Positions 46,646 to 54,214 of a stretch of 64,000 nt of DNA are shown piece by piece. The notes beneath the pieces are model-generated. The model was not told the DNA's origin. It did no database searches and worked only from the letters and a program-made list of their open reading frames with translations. How positions within the stretch are numbered: position 1 is the first letter of the stretch; every line of letters begins with the position of its first letter. The translations under genes and the position numbers were made by a program. Origin of the DNA: Legionella parisiensis (GTDB taxonomy: Bacteria; Pseudomonadota; Gammaproteobacteria; Legionellales; Legionellaceae); contig NZ_LNYQ01000013.1 in NCBI RefSeq assembly GCF_001467945.1, positions 2,695,405 to 2,759,404 on the forward strand, in the 5' to 3' direction.

Positions 46646-47407
46646 TTGATTTCCAATCATATCGATCTTCGTTCTTATCATACCGAAAGTTGTAGTCATG
46701 CTCATGATTTTGCGCAATTGGTTTTACCTCTCTCAGGCTCCATGGAGTTAGAGTCAGGTCTTTATTCTGGTGTTGTGGATACGCATGTAGGTGCATTTAT
46801 TGCGCCTAATGAACGGCATTGTTTTGCAGGAAGTCAGAACAATCTTTTTTTAGTGGTTGATGTGACTGCTCAAAATCATCTATTTGAAGATAGGAGATCG
46901 CATCCGTTTCATTTAACTGCGAGCATTAAAAAACTGTTACATTTTACACAACATTATTTGGCAGCTAAAGAAGGAGATTTCTTTACTGATTCTTTGATTA
47001 ATCAATTACTTATTCATTTTGCTACACAATCTTTTTCACTGGAGTTGGATGCAATAGCGATTAAGGCAAAAAACTGGATTGATTTGAATTTTGCCGATAC
47101 TGTTGATGTAAGTAAAGTCGCACAGCACTGTCATTTGAGCGTAAGTCAATTACAACGTCGGTTCAAACATGCTTTGGGGTCCAGCATGGCCGAGTATTGG
47201 CGATTTAAAAAATTACACCACGCAAAGCACATGTTGTCTTCAAAAAATCTGTCTATTGAAGCCATCGCTTTTGCAGTGGGTTATGAAAATTTATCTGCAT
47301 TTAGTCGACGATTCAGTAAAGTATTTGGTGAGTCGCCTTCTCAATGGAGAACAAAAGCGTTATCAGCAAATAAAATGCGTGAACCAGATAACTCATACTC
47401 ATTTTGA
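46646..47407 (+). CDS. AraC-family transcriptional regulator
   Basis: A regulator of about 253 residues with an N-terminal cupin-like sensing domain (SYHTESCSHAHDFAQLVLPL) and a C-terminal pair of HTH motifs (LSVSQLQRRFKHALGSSMAE; IEAIAFAVGYENLSAFSRRF). The frame is open from a GTG at 46568, but family sequences begin near LISNHIDLRSY, so TTG at 46646 is preferred. It precedes an EamA exporter by 48 bases; it may regulate that gene, a common pairing. Confidence 0.85.
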   Translation: MISNHIDLRSYHTESCSHAHDFAQLVLPLSGSMELESGLYSGVVDTHVGAFIAPNERHCFAGSQNNLFLVVDVTAQNHLFEDRRSHPFHLTASIKKLLHFTQHYLAAKEGDFFTDSLINQLLIHFATQSFSLELDAIAIKAKNWIDLNFADTVDVSKVAQHCHLSVSQLQRRFKHALGSSMAEYWRFKKLHHAKHMLSSKNLSIEAIAFAVGYENLSAFSRRFSKVFGESPSQWRTKALSANKMREPDNSYSF

Positions 47408-47455
47408 AATTGATAAACTACGGATTCGTTTTTCAATTTAAAGAAGTGATTTATA

Positions 47456-48364
47456 ATGATAAAATCCAACGGTTATTTTCTGCAAGGCATGCTCTTCCTT
47501 ATTTTGGCTCAAATTATGGTAGGCGTGAATATTGTTTTTTCCAAGTATGTGCTTTCCTCAATTCCTGTCCTGTTTCTATTATCGCTACGGTTTACTTTGG
47601 CAGCACTCATTTTATTACCCTTACATTGGCTCACACCTGCCAAAAGCAGACCGGTTAGTTATTATTTTTCGCAACTAAAGCAAAAAGATTGGATTTTTAT
47701 TAGTGCTCAGGCAATCTCTGCCGGAGTGTTGTTTAATTTCCTTATGCTATGGGGATTAAATTATACTGATGCCAATGTGGCAGGCATTATTACCAGTGCT
47801 TTACCTGCCATTATCGCGATGATGTCCTGGTTTATTCTTGGGGAAAAATTTTCAGGTAAAAAAGCTGTTTGTGTAGGCTTTGCTACCCTGGGATTAATTG
47901 TTATCGCATGCGATAGACTGGGTGGCTCACAAGTAAACCATTCATTTGTGGGGGATGTGCTTGTTTTAATCGCTCTTTTACCCGAAGCAACTTATTATAT
48001 TTTAAGTAAAATGCATAAAAATTCGCTTCCAGTATTTCTTATTTCCTCTTTGCTCAATGCAATTAATGCTATTTTATTATTAATTAGTCTGAGCTTTAGT
48101 ACCTGGAAAGGTTTAAGCACTTCGCCTCTAGAATGGCTCATTTTGATCATTCTAGGTCTGAGTTCAGGTCTTTTTTATGTCTTTTGGAATTTTGGATGTC
48201 AGAAAGTCGATGGTGTAATGGCTTCATTATCAACTGCTGTGATGCCATTAGCTACAGTGCTCATAGCCTGGATGCTGCTTGGTGAGCGTTTAACACTCGG
48301 ACAGACTCTAGGAATGGGCATGGTTATTTTCTCTATTGCTGTATATGCAAGGGCGGTTAAATAG
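47456..48364 (+). CDS. EamA/DMT-family exporter
   Basis: A 302-residue protein with ten hydrophobic segments in two EamA repeats. The first repeat ends near ITSALPAIIAMMSWFILGEK and the second near STAVMPLATVLIAWMLLGER, both with the LGE(K/R) signature. The family exports metabolites or drugs; the substrate is unknown. It follows the AraC regulator closely. Confidence 0.88.
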   Translation: MIKSNGYFLQGMLFLILAQIMVGVNIVFSKYVLSSIPVLFLLSLRFTLAALILLPLHWLTPAKSRPVSYYFSQLKQKDWIFISAQAISAGVLFNFLMLWGLNYTDANVAGIITSALPAIIAMMSWFILGEKFSGKKAVCVGFATLGLIVIACDRLGGSQVNHSFVGDVLVLIALLPEATYYILSKMHKNSLPVFLISSLLNAINAILLLISLSFSTWKGLSTSPLEWLILIILGLSSGLFYVFWNFGCQKVDGVMASLSTAVMPLATVLIAWMLLGERLTLGQTLGMGMVIFSIAVYARAVK

Positions 48365-48519
48365 ATGACTTTTTAAGAAACTATCTGATTTATTCAATAG
48401 GTTTTTAGCTCAAGGGATTCTGGATAAGTTATTAAGAGTAAGGACTTATTTATAACAATTTGTCATTTTAATATCCCATTATTCAAGTATAATCCCCTTT
48501 TCTCTAATTCACTCGATTT

Positions 48520-49500
48520 GTGAAAAGCGTGCACGAAAAACTCGAATTATTTGATGAATTACCCTCAGAAATCCGAAGGGAAATAGTACAAGGCATATCA
48601 ACTTCTGATTTAGTAAATCTAGCTATGGCTTCAAAGAAGCATTTGGTCTTATTTAAACCTATACTGAATATCCGTAAATTATTACATCATATTGTGCTCA
48701 GTGAGTATGATGCGGTCCAGTCGATATTAAAAAACGATATGAGTTTAATTTTTAAAAGAGGCAAAGTGACTGATTGTTCTGGTCGAATCTTTGAGAATAT
48801 TAGTGCTTTTGAATACGCACTTTGGGCCCTGGATAAGCACATGTGGACAATGTTGCTTGACTGCTTACCCCCAAACAAAGAGGGTAAAAAGATATTAGCA
48901 ATATTACTTACTCAATATCATAACGTAAATGCAAAGGGGGTAACTTACAGACTTAATGGAGAAACAATCATAGAGAGTCATTTTGATTTTAAGAATACCA
49001 TTATTAAAGAACTGCAAACCCAAGCCGATTCCATACATGCCCCGCTTGGGTATAAAGATTGGAATGCCATAGATAAGCAATGGAGAGAAGGAGTAGGCTG
49101 TGCACAAAAGAAGCTCCCTATGCATGTGGTTTATGAATATTGCTCTGATGTGCCTTTTTATCCCGTTCCGGATTTTAGCACCCAGCCAAAAACATCAAAG
49201 AATCTTTATAACTGGATAACTAAAAAGATGGAAAATTGGTTTGAGTGTAATTCTAAATTAGGTGGTGATTTTGCAATATATAAGGCGCATGCGGTGCGTG
49301 TGTCGGGCAGCGCATGGGGGCGAGTGCCCGTTCCTGCTGCTGGGATGCTGAGTGTATTCGTAGTCGACCAAGATTTAGCTGCCATAAAGGCATTGTGTGA
49401 AGTAAGAACAAAAGAGTTGATTAATCTTGAATCACAAATTGAAGAACAGATGACAGTTGATAACCAACACAAAGCACGTCAAAATTTCCCAAACTCATAG
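48520..49500 (+). CDS. F-box-like Legionella protein, putative effector
   Basis: A 326-residue protein whose first 50 residues fit an F-box: ELPSEIRREIVQGISTSDLV (about 13-32) then NLAMASKKHLVLFKP. F-box proteins recruit targets to SCF ubiquitin ligases, and several Dot/Icm effectors use this motif. The next segment (VTDCSGRIFENISAFEYALW, ALDKHMWTMLLDCLP) is a recurring Legionella-specific module, loosely ankyrin-like, of unknown role. The C-terminal part has no recognised motif. GTG start; ribosome binding site unclear. Effector function is inferred. Confidence 0.7.
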   Translation: MKSVHEKLELFDELPSEIRREIVQGISTSDLVNLAMASKKHLVLFKPILNIRKLLHHIVLSEYDAVQSILKNDMSLIFKRGKVTDCSGRIFENISAFEYALWALDKHMWTMLLDCLPPNKEGKKILAILLTQYHNVNAKGVTYRLNGETIIESHFDFKNTIIKELQTQADSIHAPLGYKDWNAIDKQWREGVGCAQKKLPMHVVYEYCSDVPFYPVPDFSTQPKTSKNLYNWITKKMENWFECNSKLGGDFAIYKAHAVRVSGSAWGRVPVPAAGMLSVFVVDQDLAAIKALCEVRTKELINLESQIEEQMTVDNQHKARQNFPNS

Positions 49501-49572
49501 AAGCAAATCTTGGTATTGTCTTATTCTTTATTTAATCCAGGGTCATTCTCCAATATTTAAGAAGGAATCTAA

Positions 49573-49995
49573 TTGAGTACACAAAAAAAATGGGGGCATT
49601 TCCCTCATGAGTCAGATATTGGGGTGAGAGGATACGGGTCAACGTTAGCGGAGGCCTTTGCAACCGGGGCTTTGGCTCTGACTAATGTAATTACCGATTC
49701 ACAATCAATCCAACCCTATAAGATGCTTCATGTAACTTGTGAGGCACCGAATGAGGAGATTTTATTTGTCGACTGGTTAAATGCCATTATTTATAACATG
49801 GCAATTTACAAGATGCTTTTTAGCCAGTTCGAAGTCGCCATAAAGGGGAGGACGTTAACTGCTATAATTGCAGGAGAGCAAGTGGATATTAAACGGCATC
49901 AACCTGCAGTAGAGGTGAAAGGTGCTACGTTCACCGAATTAAAAGTTTACCAAGACAACGGTATTTGGATAGCACAATGCGTGGTCGATGTATAA
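49573..49995 (+). CDS. Archease (RtcB cofactor)
   Basis: A 140-residue protein matching the archease fold: FPHESDIGVRGYGSTLAEAF at the N terminus and ILFVDWLNAIIYNM in the middle; the acidic residues used for metal binding include Asp14-like and the C-terminal Asp. Archease activates RtcB guanylylation. The TTG start has AGGA six bases upstream. It lies 29 bases before rtcB, so they are one operon. Confidence 0.88.
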   Translation: MSTQKKWGHFPHESDIGVRGYGSTLAEAFATGALALTNVITDSQSIQPYKMLHVTCEAPNEEILFVDWLNAIIYNMAIYKMLFSQFEVAIKGRTLTAIIAGEQVDIKRHQPAVEVKGATFTELKVYQDNGIWIAQCVVDV

Positions 49996-50024
49996 TAAAC
50001 CTCTAGGGAGAAGGCGAAAAGTCA

Positions 50025-51455
50025 ATGGATTTAAACCGGTTAGAAAAAATTAGTGATTTTGAATGGCGAATCCCAAAACATGGGAAAATGCGTGTACCTG
50101 GGATTATTTTTGCTTCAGAGGAATTAATACTCAATATGGATATGAAAGTCTATGAGCAAGTCACTAATGTGGCAACTTTGCCCGGAATTGTTCAAGGTTC
50201 ATTTGCCATGCCTGATGCACATTGGGGGTATGGATTTCCTATCGGCGGTGTTGCGGCATTTGATCCTGACAATGAAGGAGTTGTCTCTGCTGGCGGTGTT
50301 GGTTTTGATATTTCATGCGGGGTAAGGCTCTTATCAACGGGGCTTAAGCGTGAAGAATTTGAACCTTATAAGGAACAACTTGCAGATGCTTTGTTTCTTC
50401 ATATTCCAGCAGGTGTAGGCAGCAAAAGTCGTATTAACCTGACCATGAAGCAAATGGATGATATGCTGCGAGGCGGCGCCGTCTGGGCTGTAAAACAAGG
50501 ATATGGTGAACGGGAAGATTTAGAGCGAATTGAAGATAATGGTCGTGTAGAAGGTGCTTTACCTGAGCATGTTTCAGAACATGCAAAAAAACGACAAAAA
50601 AATGAAATGGGTACTTTAGGCTCGGGTAATCATTATTTGGAAATCCAGGAGGTACGCCAGATATATTGTGAAAAAACTGCTGCTGCGTTTGGTTTAGCGG
50701 AGGGGGATGTAGTTGTGAGCATCCATTGCGGTTCGCGTGGTCTAGGCCATCAAATAGGAACAGATTTTTTACGGTCTATGCTGATTGATGCTCAGCAGCA
50801 TGGTATTCAACTTGTTGATCGTGAATTAGCTTGTGCGCCTATTCGTTCACTAATGGGCGAAAGCTATTTAGGTGCTATGCGTTCGGGAATAAATTGTGCT
50901 CTGGCAAATCGTGAAATCATTGCCCATTTTATGCGTGAAGTGTTTCAGAATGAAATACCAGGAACCCAAATAAAACTCATTTATGATGTATCTCATAATA
51001 CCTGTAAAGAAGAAACACATCAGGTAAATGGTAAGACAATGCGATTATTTGTTCATCGTAAAGGGGCAACACGAGCTTTTGGCCCGGGGCACCCTCAATT
51101 AACAAAAGACTTTAGACAGGTAGGTCAACCAGTGATTATTGGCGGCAGTATGGGTACTGCGTCTTATATTCTGGTAGGCGCGCCGAGTACTGAAAATAAA
51201 TCATTTGGTTCTGCTTGCCATGGTGCGGGACGTGCCATGAGTCGACATCAAGCAACCCAAAAATGGCGTGGTAGTGAAATTATTAAGCAACTAGCGCAAC
51301 AAGGGATTCTCATTCGCAGCAGTTCCTACCGAGGTGTAGCAGAAGAAGCTCCTGGGGCCTACAAGAATGTCGATTTCGTTGTGGATGCCGCACAAGCATC
51401 AGGGTTAACCCAAAAGGTTGCCAGGTTAGCACCTATTGTTTGTATAAAAGGGTAG
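50025..51455 (+). CDS. rtcB: RNA-splicing ligase RtcB
   Basis: A 476-residue RNA ligase that joins 2',3'-cyclic phosphate or 3'-phosphate ends to 5'-OH ends using GTP and Mn. Signatures: GGVGFDISCGV with metal ligands Asp95 and Cys98, GSRGLGHQIGTDFL near 236-249, HNTCKEE near 324-330, and SACHGAGRAMSR with the likely guanylylated His399. GGAGAAGG lies upstream. It follows archease; no rtcA or rtcR gene is visible, unlike the E. coli locus. Confidence 0.95.
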   Translation: MDLNRLEKISDFEWRIPKHGKMRVPGIIFASEELILNMDMKVYEQVTNVATLPGIVQGSFAMPDAHWGYGFPIGGVAAFDPDNEGVVSAGGVGFDISCGVRLLSTGLKREEFEPYKEQLADALFLHIPAGVGSKSRINLTMKQMDDMLRGGAVWAVKQGYGEREDLERIEDNGRVEGALPEHVSEHAKKRQKNEMGTLGSGNHYLEIQEVRQIYCEKTAAAFGLAEGDVVVSIHCGSRGLGHQIGTDFLRSMLIDAQQHGIQLVDRELACAPIRSLMGESYLGAMRSGINCALANREIIAHFMREVFQNEIPGTQIKLIYDVSHNTCKEETHQVNGKTMRLFVHRKGATRAFGPGHPQLTKDFRQVGQPVIIGGSMGTASYILVGAPSTENKSFGSACHGAGRAMSRHQATQKWRGSEIIKQLAQQGILIRSSSYRGVAEEAPGAYKNVDFVVDAAQASGLTQKVARLAPIVCIKG

Positions 51456-51460
51456 GGCGA

Positions 51461-51597
51461 GCCTGTTTACAATTCTACTTTCTTGGCCAAAATGCTGCGA
51501 TTTTCTACGCTTCGATACTCACATAATTCATGTACGTTCCGTTTCGGTGTGCTAAAATTGCAGCATATTAGCTCAAGATAGTGAAGTGTAAACACCC
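51461..51597. repeat. Long imperfect palindromic element (MITE-like)
   Basis: Left arm 51461-51504 and right arm 51554-51597 are inverted copies of about 43 bases (for example TGTTTACA...TCTTGG and CAAGAT...TGTAAACA; inner ATGCTGCGATTTT against AAAATTGCAGCAT), with a central part of about 49 bases. No coding potential. It sits directly after the rtcB stop and could also form a large RNA hairpin that ends or protects the transcript. Confidence 0.65.
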
Positions 51598-51755
51598 TAT
51601 GTATTGGCTCCAATAAACCGAAAAATCAAATTACTGCATCGCGTTCCTATAATCAAAAATTATCATTTTAACGAATTTAATCGAGACAACAGCTGTATAA
51701 AAATAAACCGGCTATAATAAAAATATTGTTTTAAAATTTTAAGAGATATTGTTGT

Positions 51756-52907
51756 ATGCCTTTGAATGCAAGATCCTATAACGGTCGAATTAAGAAACTA
51801 AGTGGTTCTTCTAATCATGGTCGCTATAATACCCAGTTTGATAGTGTCGATATAGTTGCATTTGATAGAGAAGGAGAGGAATGGGGGATTTTTTCTAACT
51901 ACGCAGAAATTCCTATTAAGATGCAAACCCCTTTTGGAGAAAAAACGTTCCCCACGGTGGAGCATTATTTTCAATATCAAAAAGATCCCAATGATAAAGC
52001 TTATCTAGAGAGAATTCTTCAGGGAGATGCGCAGAATGCAAGAGATTTAGGACAAAAAAAACGATGGAGTGATTTTAAATTAGCTGACGAAGCAATGCAA
52101 AGAGCAATTCAGGAAAAACTAAAAAACACTTTAGTGCGACAAGCGTTGAAAGATACAGGAAATGCTTGTCTCATTGAAGATACAGGAAGTAGAAGTTCGC
52201 AAAATCAGGATGGTAATTGGGGGTGGAGAACAGGGGGAAGCATAGAACCACATGCTACAACAGGTAATAAGCTCGGCATTTTGTTGATGGAGGAACGTAA
52301 TCGTTTGCATCGACAAGAAGGTAATTTTTCTATGATTGTGCAAAACCCCCTAGATTTGTCTGAACGAGCCCGTGGCATTATGACGCGAAATTACAGTACC
52401 AAGAATCTCATTCATCTCAGCTTGCCCGTTGTTTCGACTTCACCAACACAAGCTAGCTATCCTTCTTCTCGAATGAAAGATTCTTTGAATCAGACTAAAA
52501 AGCATACAACTCAAGAGTCACATCAGGAAGTGAGTCAAATGATTCGTACCATGATGACCACCTCTTCTCCAAGTTTGGATATCCCATTTGTGGGCAAAGG
52601 TCAGATGAACGGTACATTCAAAATAGCTTTTGATAATCCTAAAGATGCTGCTGCTTTTCAAGACATGTTAGCAAAGCAAGGTTTTAAAACCTCTTACTTC
52701 GGGGATGGTGAACGTTATCCGATGGAACATTCAGGGAAAAAATTGAATCATATTGTTCGCTTTGAGAATGCAGGTACAAAAACAGAAATTCCTGAAAAAG
52801 CCTTACAGTTTCTCAAAGAAAATTTTAAGGATGATGCAAAAGTTGCTAATATAGTTGAAAACATGGGGTTTGAACGGCCCAAAATGGGGGTATCAATGCA
52901 TATGTAA
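51756..52907 (+). CDS. NADAR-domain protein with Legionella-type C-terminal extension, putative effector
   Basis: A 383-residue protein. Residues about 35-184 form a NADAR domain: GIFSNYAEIPI, then FPTVEHYFQYQK (Glu69 conserved), ALKDTGNACLIEDTG (Glu141), NWGWRTGG and GNKLGILLMEE. NADAR (YbiA-like) proteins act on N-glycosidic bonds of ADP-ribose-type or nucleotide substrates, and some remove ADP-ribose from guanine bases. After a Ser/Thr-rich linker (about 210-270), an alpha/beta segment follows (FKIAFDNPKDAAAFQDMLAK) that resembles a part of the orphan at 20187. The fusion and orphan tail suggest a translocated enzyme; this is inference. It follows the rtcB operon and a repeat. Confidence 0.8.
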   Translation: MPLNARSYNGRIKKLSGSSNHGRYNTQFDSVDIVAFDREGEEWGIFSNYAEIPIKMQTPFGEKTFPTVEHYFQYQKDPNDKAYLERILQGDAQNARDLGQKKRWSDFKLADEAMQRAIQEKLKNTLVRQALKDTGNACLIEDTGSRSSQNQDGNWGWRTGGSIEPHATTGNKLGILLMEERNRLHRQEGNFSMIVQNPLDLSERARGIMTRNYSTKNLIHLSLPVVSTSPTQASYPSSRMKDSLNQTKKHTTQESHQEVSQMIRTMMTTSSPSLDIPFVGKGQMNGTFKIAFDNPKDAAAFQDMLAKQGFKTSYFGDGERYPMEHSGKKLNHIVRFENAGTKTEIPEKALQFLKENFKDDAKVANIVENMGFERPKMGVSMHM

Positions 52908-53073
52908 TTGTCTGCCTATTTGATTAGGAATGTTTATTAGCGCGCATACTTCATCAGTTTGAGGCAATTGTCCTATGGTTTCTTTAAACTCCAAAATTGA
53001 TTCGTCACCGTTATTGATAATAATGTTAGATAGCAAATCAGGTCATTATGAAAAAGTAGCCATGTTTTTCCAT
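52893..53073 (-). pseudogene. Small gene broken by a one-base frameshift
   Basis: On the minus strand ATG at 53073 opens MEKHGYFFIMT and meets a stop; shifting by one base gives a continuous 48-codon stretch (DLLSNIIINNGDESILEFKE, TIGQLPQTDEVCALINIPNQ) up to a natural stop. Total length is 60 codons plus one base. It overlaps the last bases of the NADAR gene. Family not recognised; could be noise. Confidence 0.35.
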
Positions 53074-53209
53074 ATCAATAAGTTAATGTACTCCTCTTCA
53101 GTTGAAATTATAGCTTTATTTGCCTAGTGTATTAAAAAGATTAAGTATTATTGCTTCTTTCTTCCACTATGAGTAAGACTACTTAATGAAGGACTAGGTT
53201 AATCGTGAC

Positions 53210-54124
53210 ATGAAGACTACTTTTACCTTACATCCTATGGCTCCATTCCAGCTGGACTATACAGTTCTTGCTTTGCGTCGAAGAAGCAAAAATAATGTTG
53301 ATCTTTGGGATGGACGCCGGTATACACGATTATTGCTCATAGAAGATGCACCTGTTAAAGTCATTGCTGAGCAAAGTAAAAAGCTTAATGAACCAGAGTT
53401 ACTTCTATCCATTGAAAGCCAAAAAGACGTATCTCAAAGTCAGCTTACATCTCAAATAGAGAAAATGTTGGGCTTAAAATGGGACCTACGCGATTTCTAT
53501 CATCTCACACAACACGAAGCTCAATTAAACCCACTGGTTGTACAATTTAAGGGGGTTAAACCGCCGCGATTCCCTTCTATTTTTGAAGCACTGGTTAATG
53601 CAGTTTCATGCCAGCAAATATCACTTGATGCAGGATTGCAAATTCAAAGTCGATTGGCTGAATTCCTGAGTATCAGAGTTAAGGAAAAGGAGCATATTTT
53701 CTACGCATTCCCAAGGCCCGAAGAGGTTGCTCATTGCACTGTTTCTGATTTGAAGAAAATAGGTTACAGTGCCTATAAAAGTGAAACACTGATCCGCTTA
53801 GCAACTGCAATCCTTGAAGAAAAACCAAGTTTTGGATCTTTGGAGCACAAAACAAATGATGAGGTAATTGATTTTTTATGTTGTTTTAAGGGAATAGGGC
53901 GTTGGACTGCGGAATATGTTTTATTGCGTGGTTTGGGAAGGATTGATACTTTTCCTGGTGATGATACTGGTGCACAAAATAATTTATATCAATTGCTGCA
54001 TCTTGATAAGAAACCTGATTATAAGAAAATAGCGGAAATTACAGCCAAATGGCATCCCTACGCAGGATTAGTTTATTTCCATTTATTATTACAGAGCTTG
54101 TATGAAAAAAGAATCCTAAAATAA
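53210..54124 (+). CDS. alkA: DNA-3-methyladenine glycosylase II, AlkA family
   Basis: A 304-residue base-excision enzyme. An N-terminal beta domain is followed by the HhH-GPD core: NAVSCQQISLDAG near 130-142, the helix-hairpin-helix FKGIGRWTAEYVLLRGLG (226-243), and TFPGDD with catalytic Asp251/252. It removes alkylated bases from DNA. No Fe-S cluster Cys set is present, as in AlkA. It lies after the broken small gene and before the nitric oxide reductase. Confidence 0.85.
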   Translation: MKTTFTLHPMAPFQLDYTVLALRRRSKNNVDLWDGRRYTRLLLIEDAPVKVIAEQSKKLNEPELLLSIESQKDVSQSQLTSQIEKMLGLKWDLRDFYHLTQHEAQLNPLVVQFKGVKPPRFPSIFEALVNAVSCQQISLDAGLQIQSRLAEFLSIRVKEKEHIFYAFPRPEEVAHCTVSDLKKIGYSAYKSETLIRLATAILEEKPSFGSLEHKTNDEVIDFLCCFKGIGRWTAEYVLLRGLGRIDTFPGDDTGAQNNLYQLLHLDKKPDYKKIAEITAKWHPYAGLVYFHLLLQSLYEKRILK

Positions 54125-54214
54125 ATCACTTAAATTTTGTTTTAAAATAATTTTTTTTATAAAATTACCAGTCCAGTGATGAGCAAATTAAAAAATCGCA
54201 TAAGGAATGTGTGC

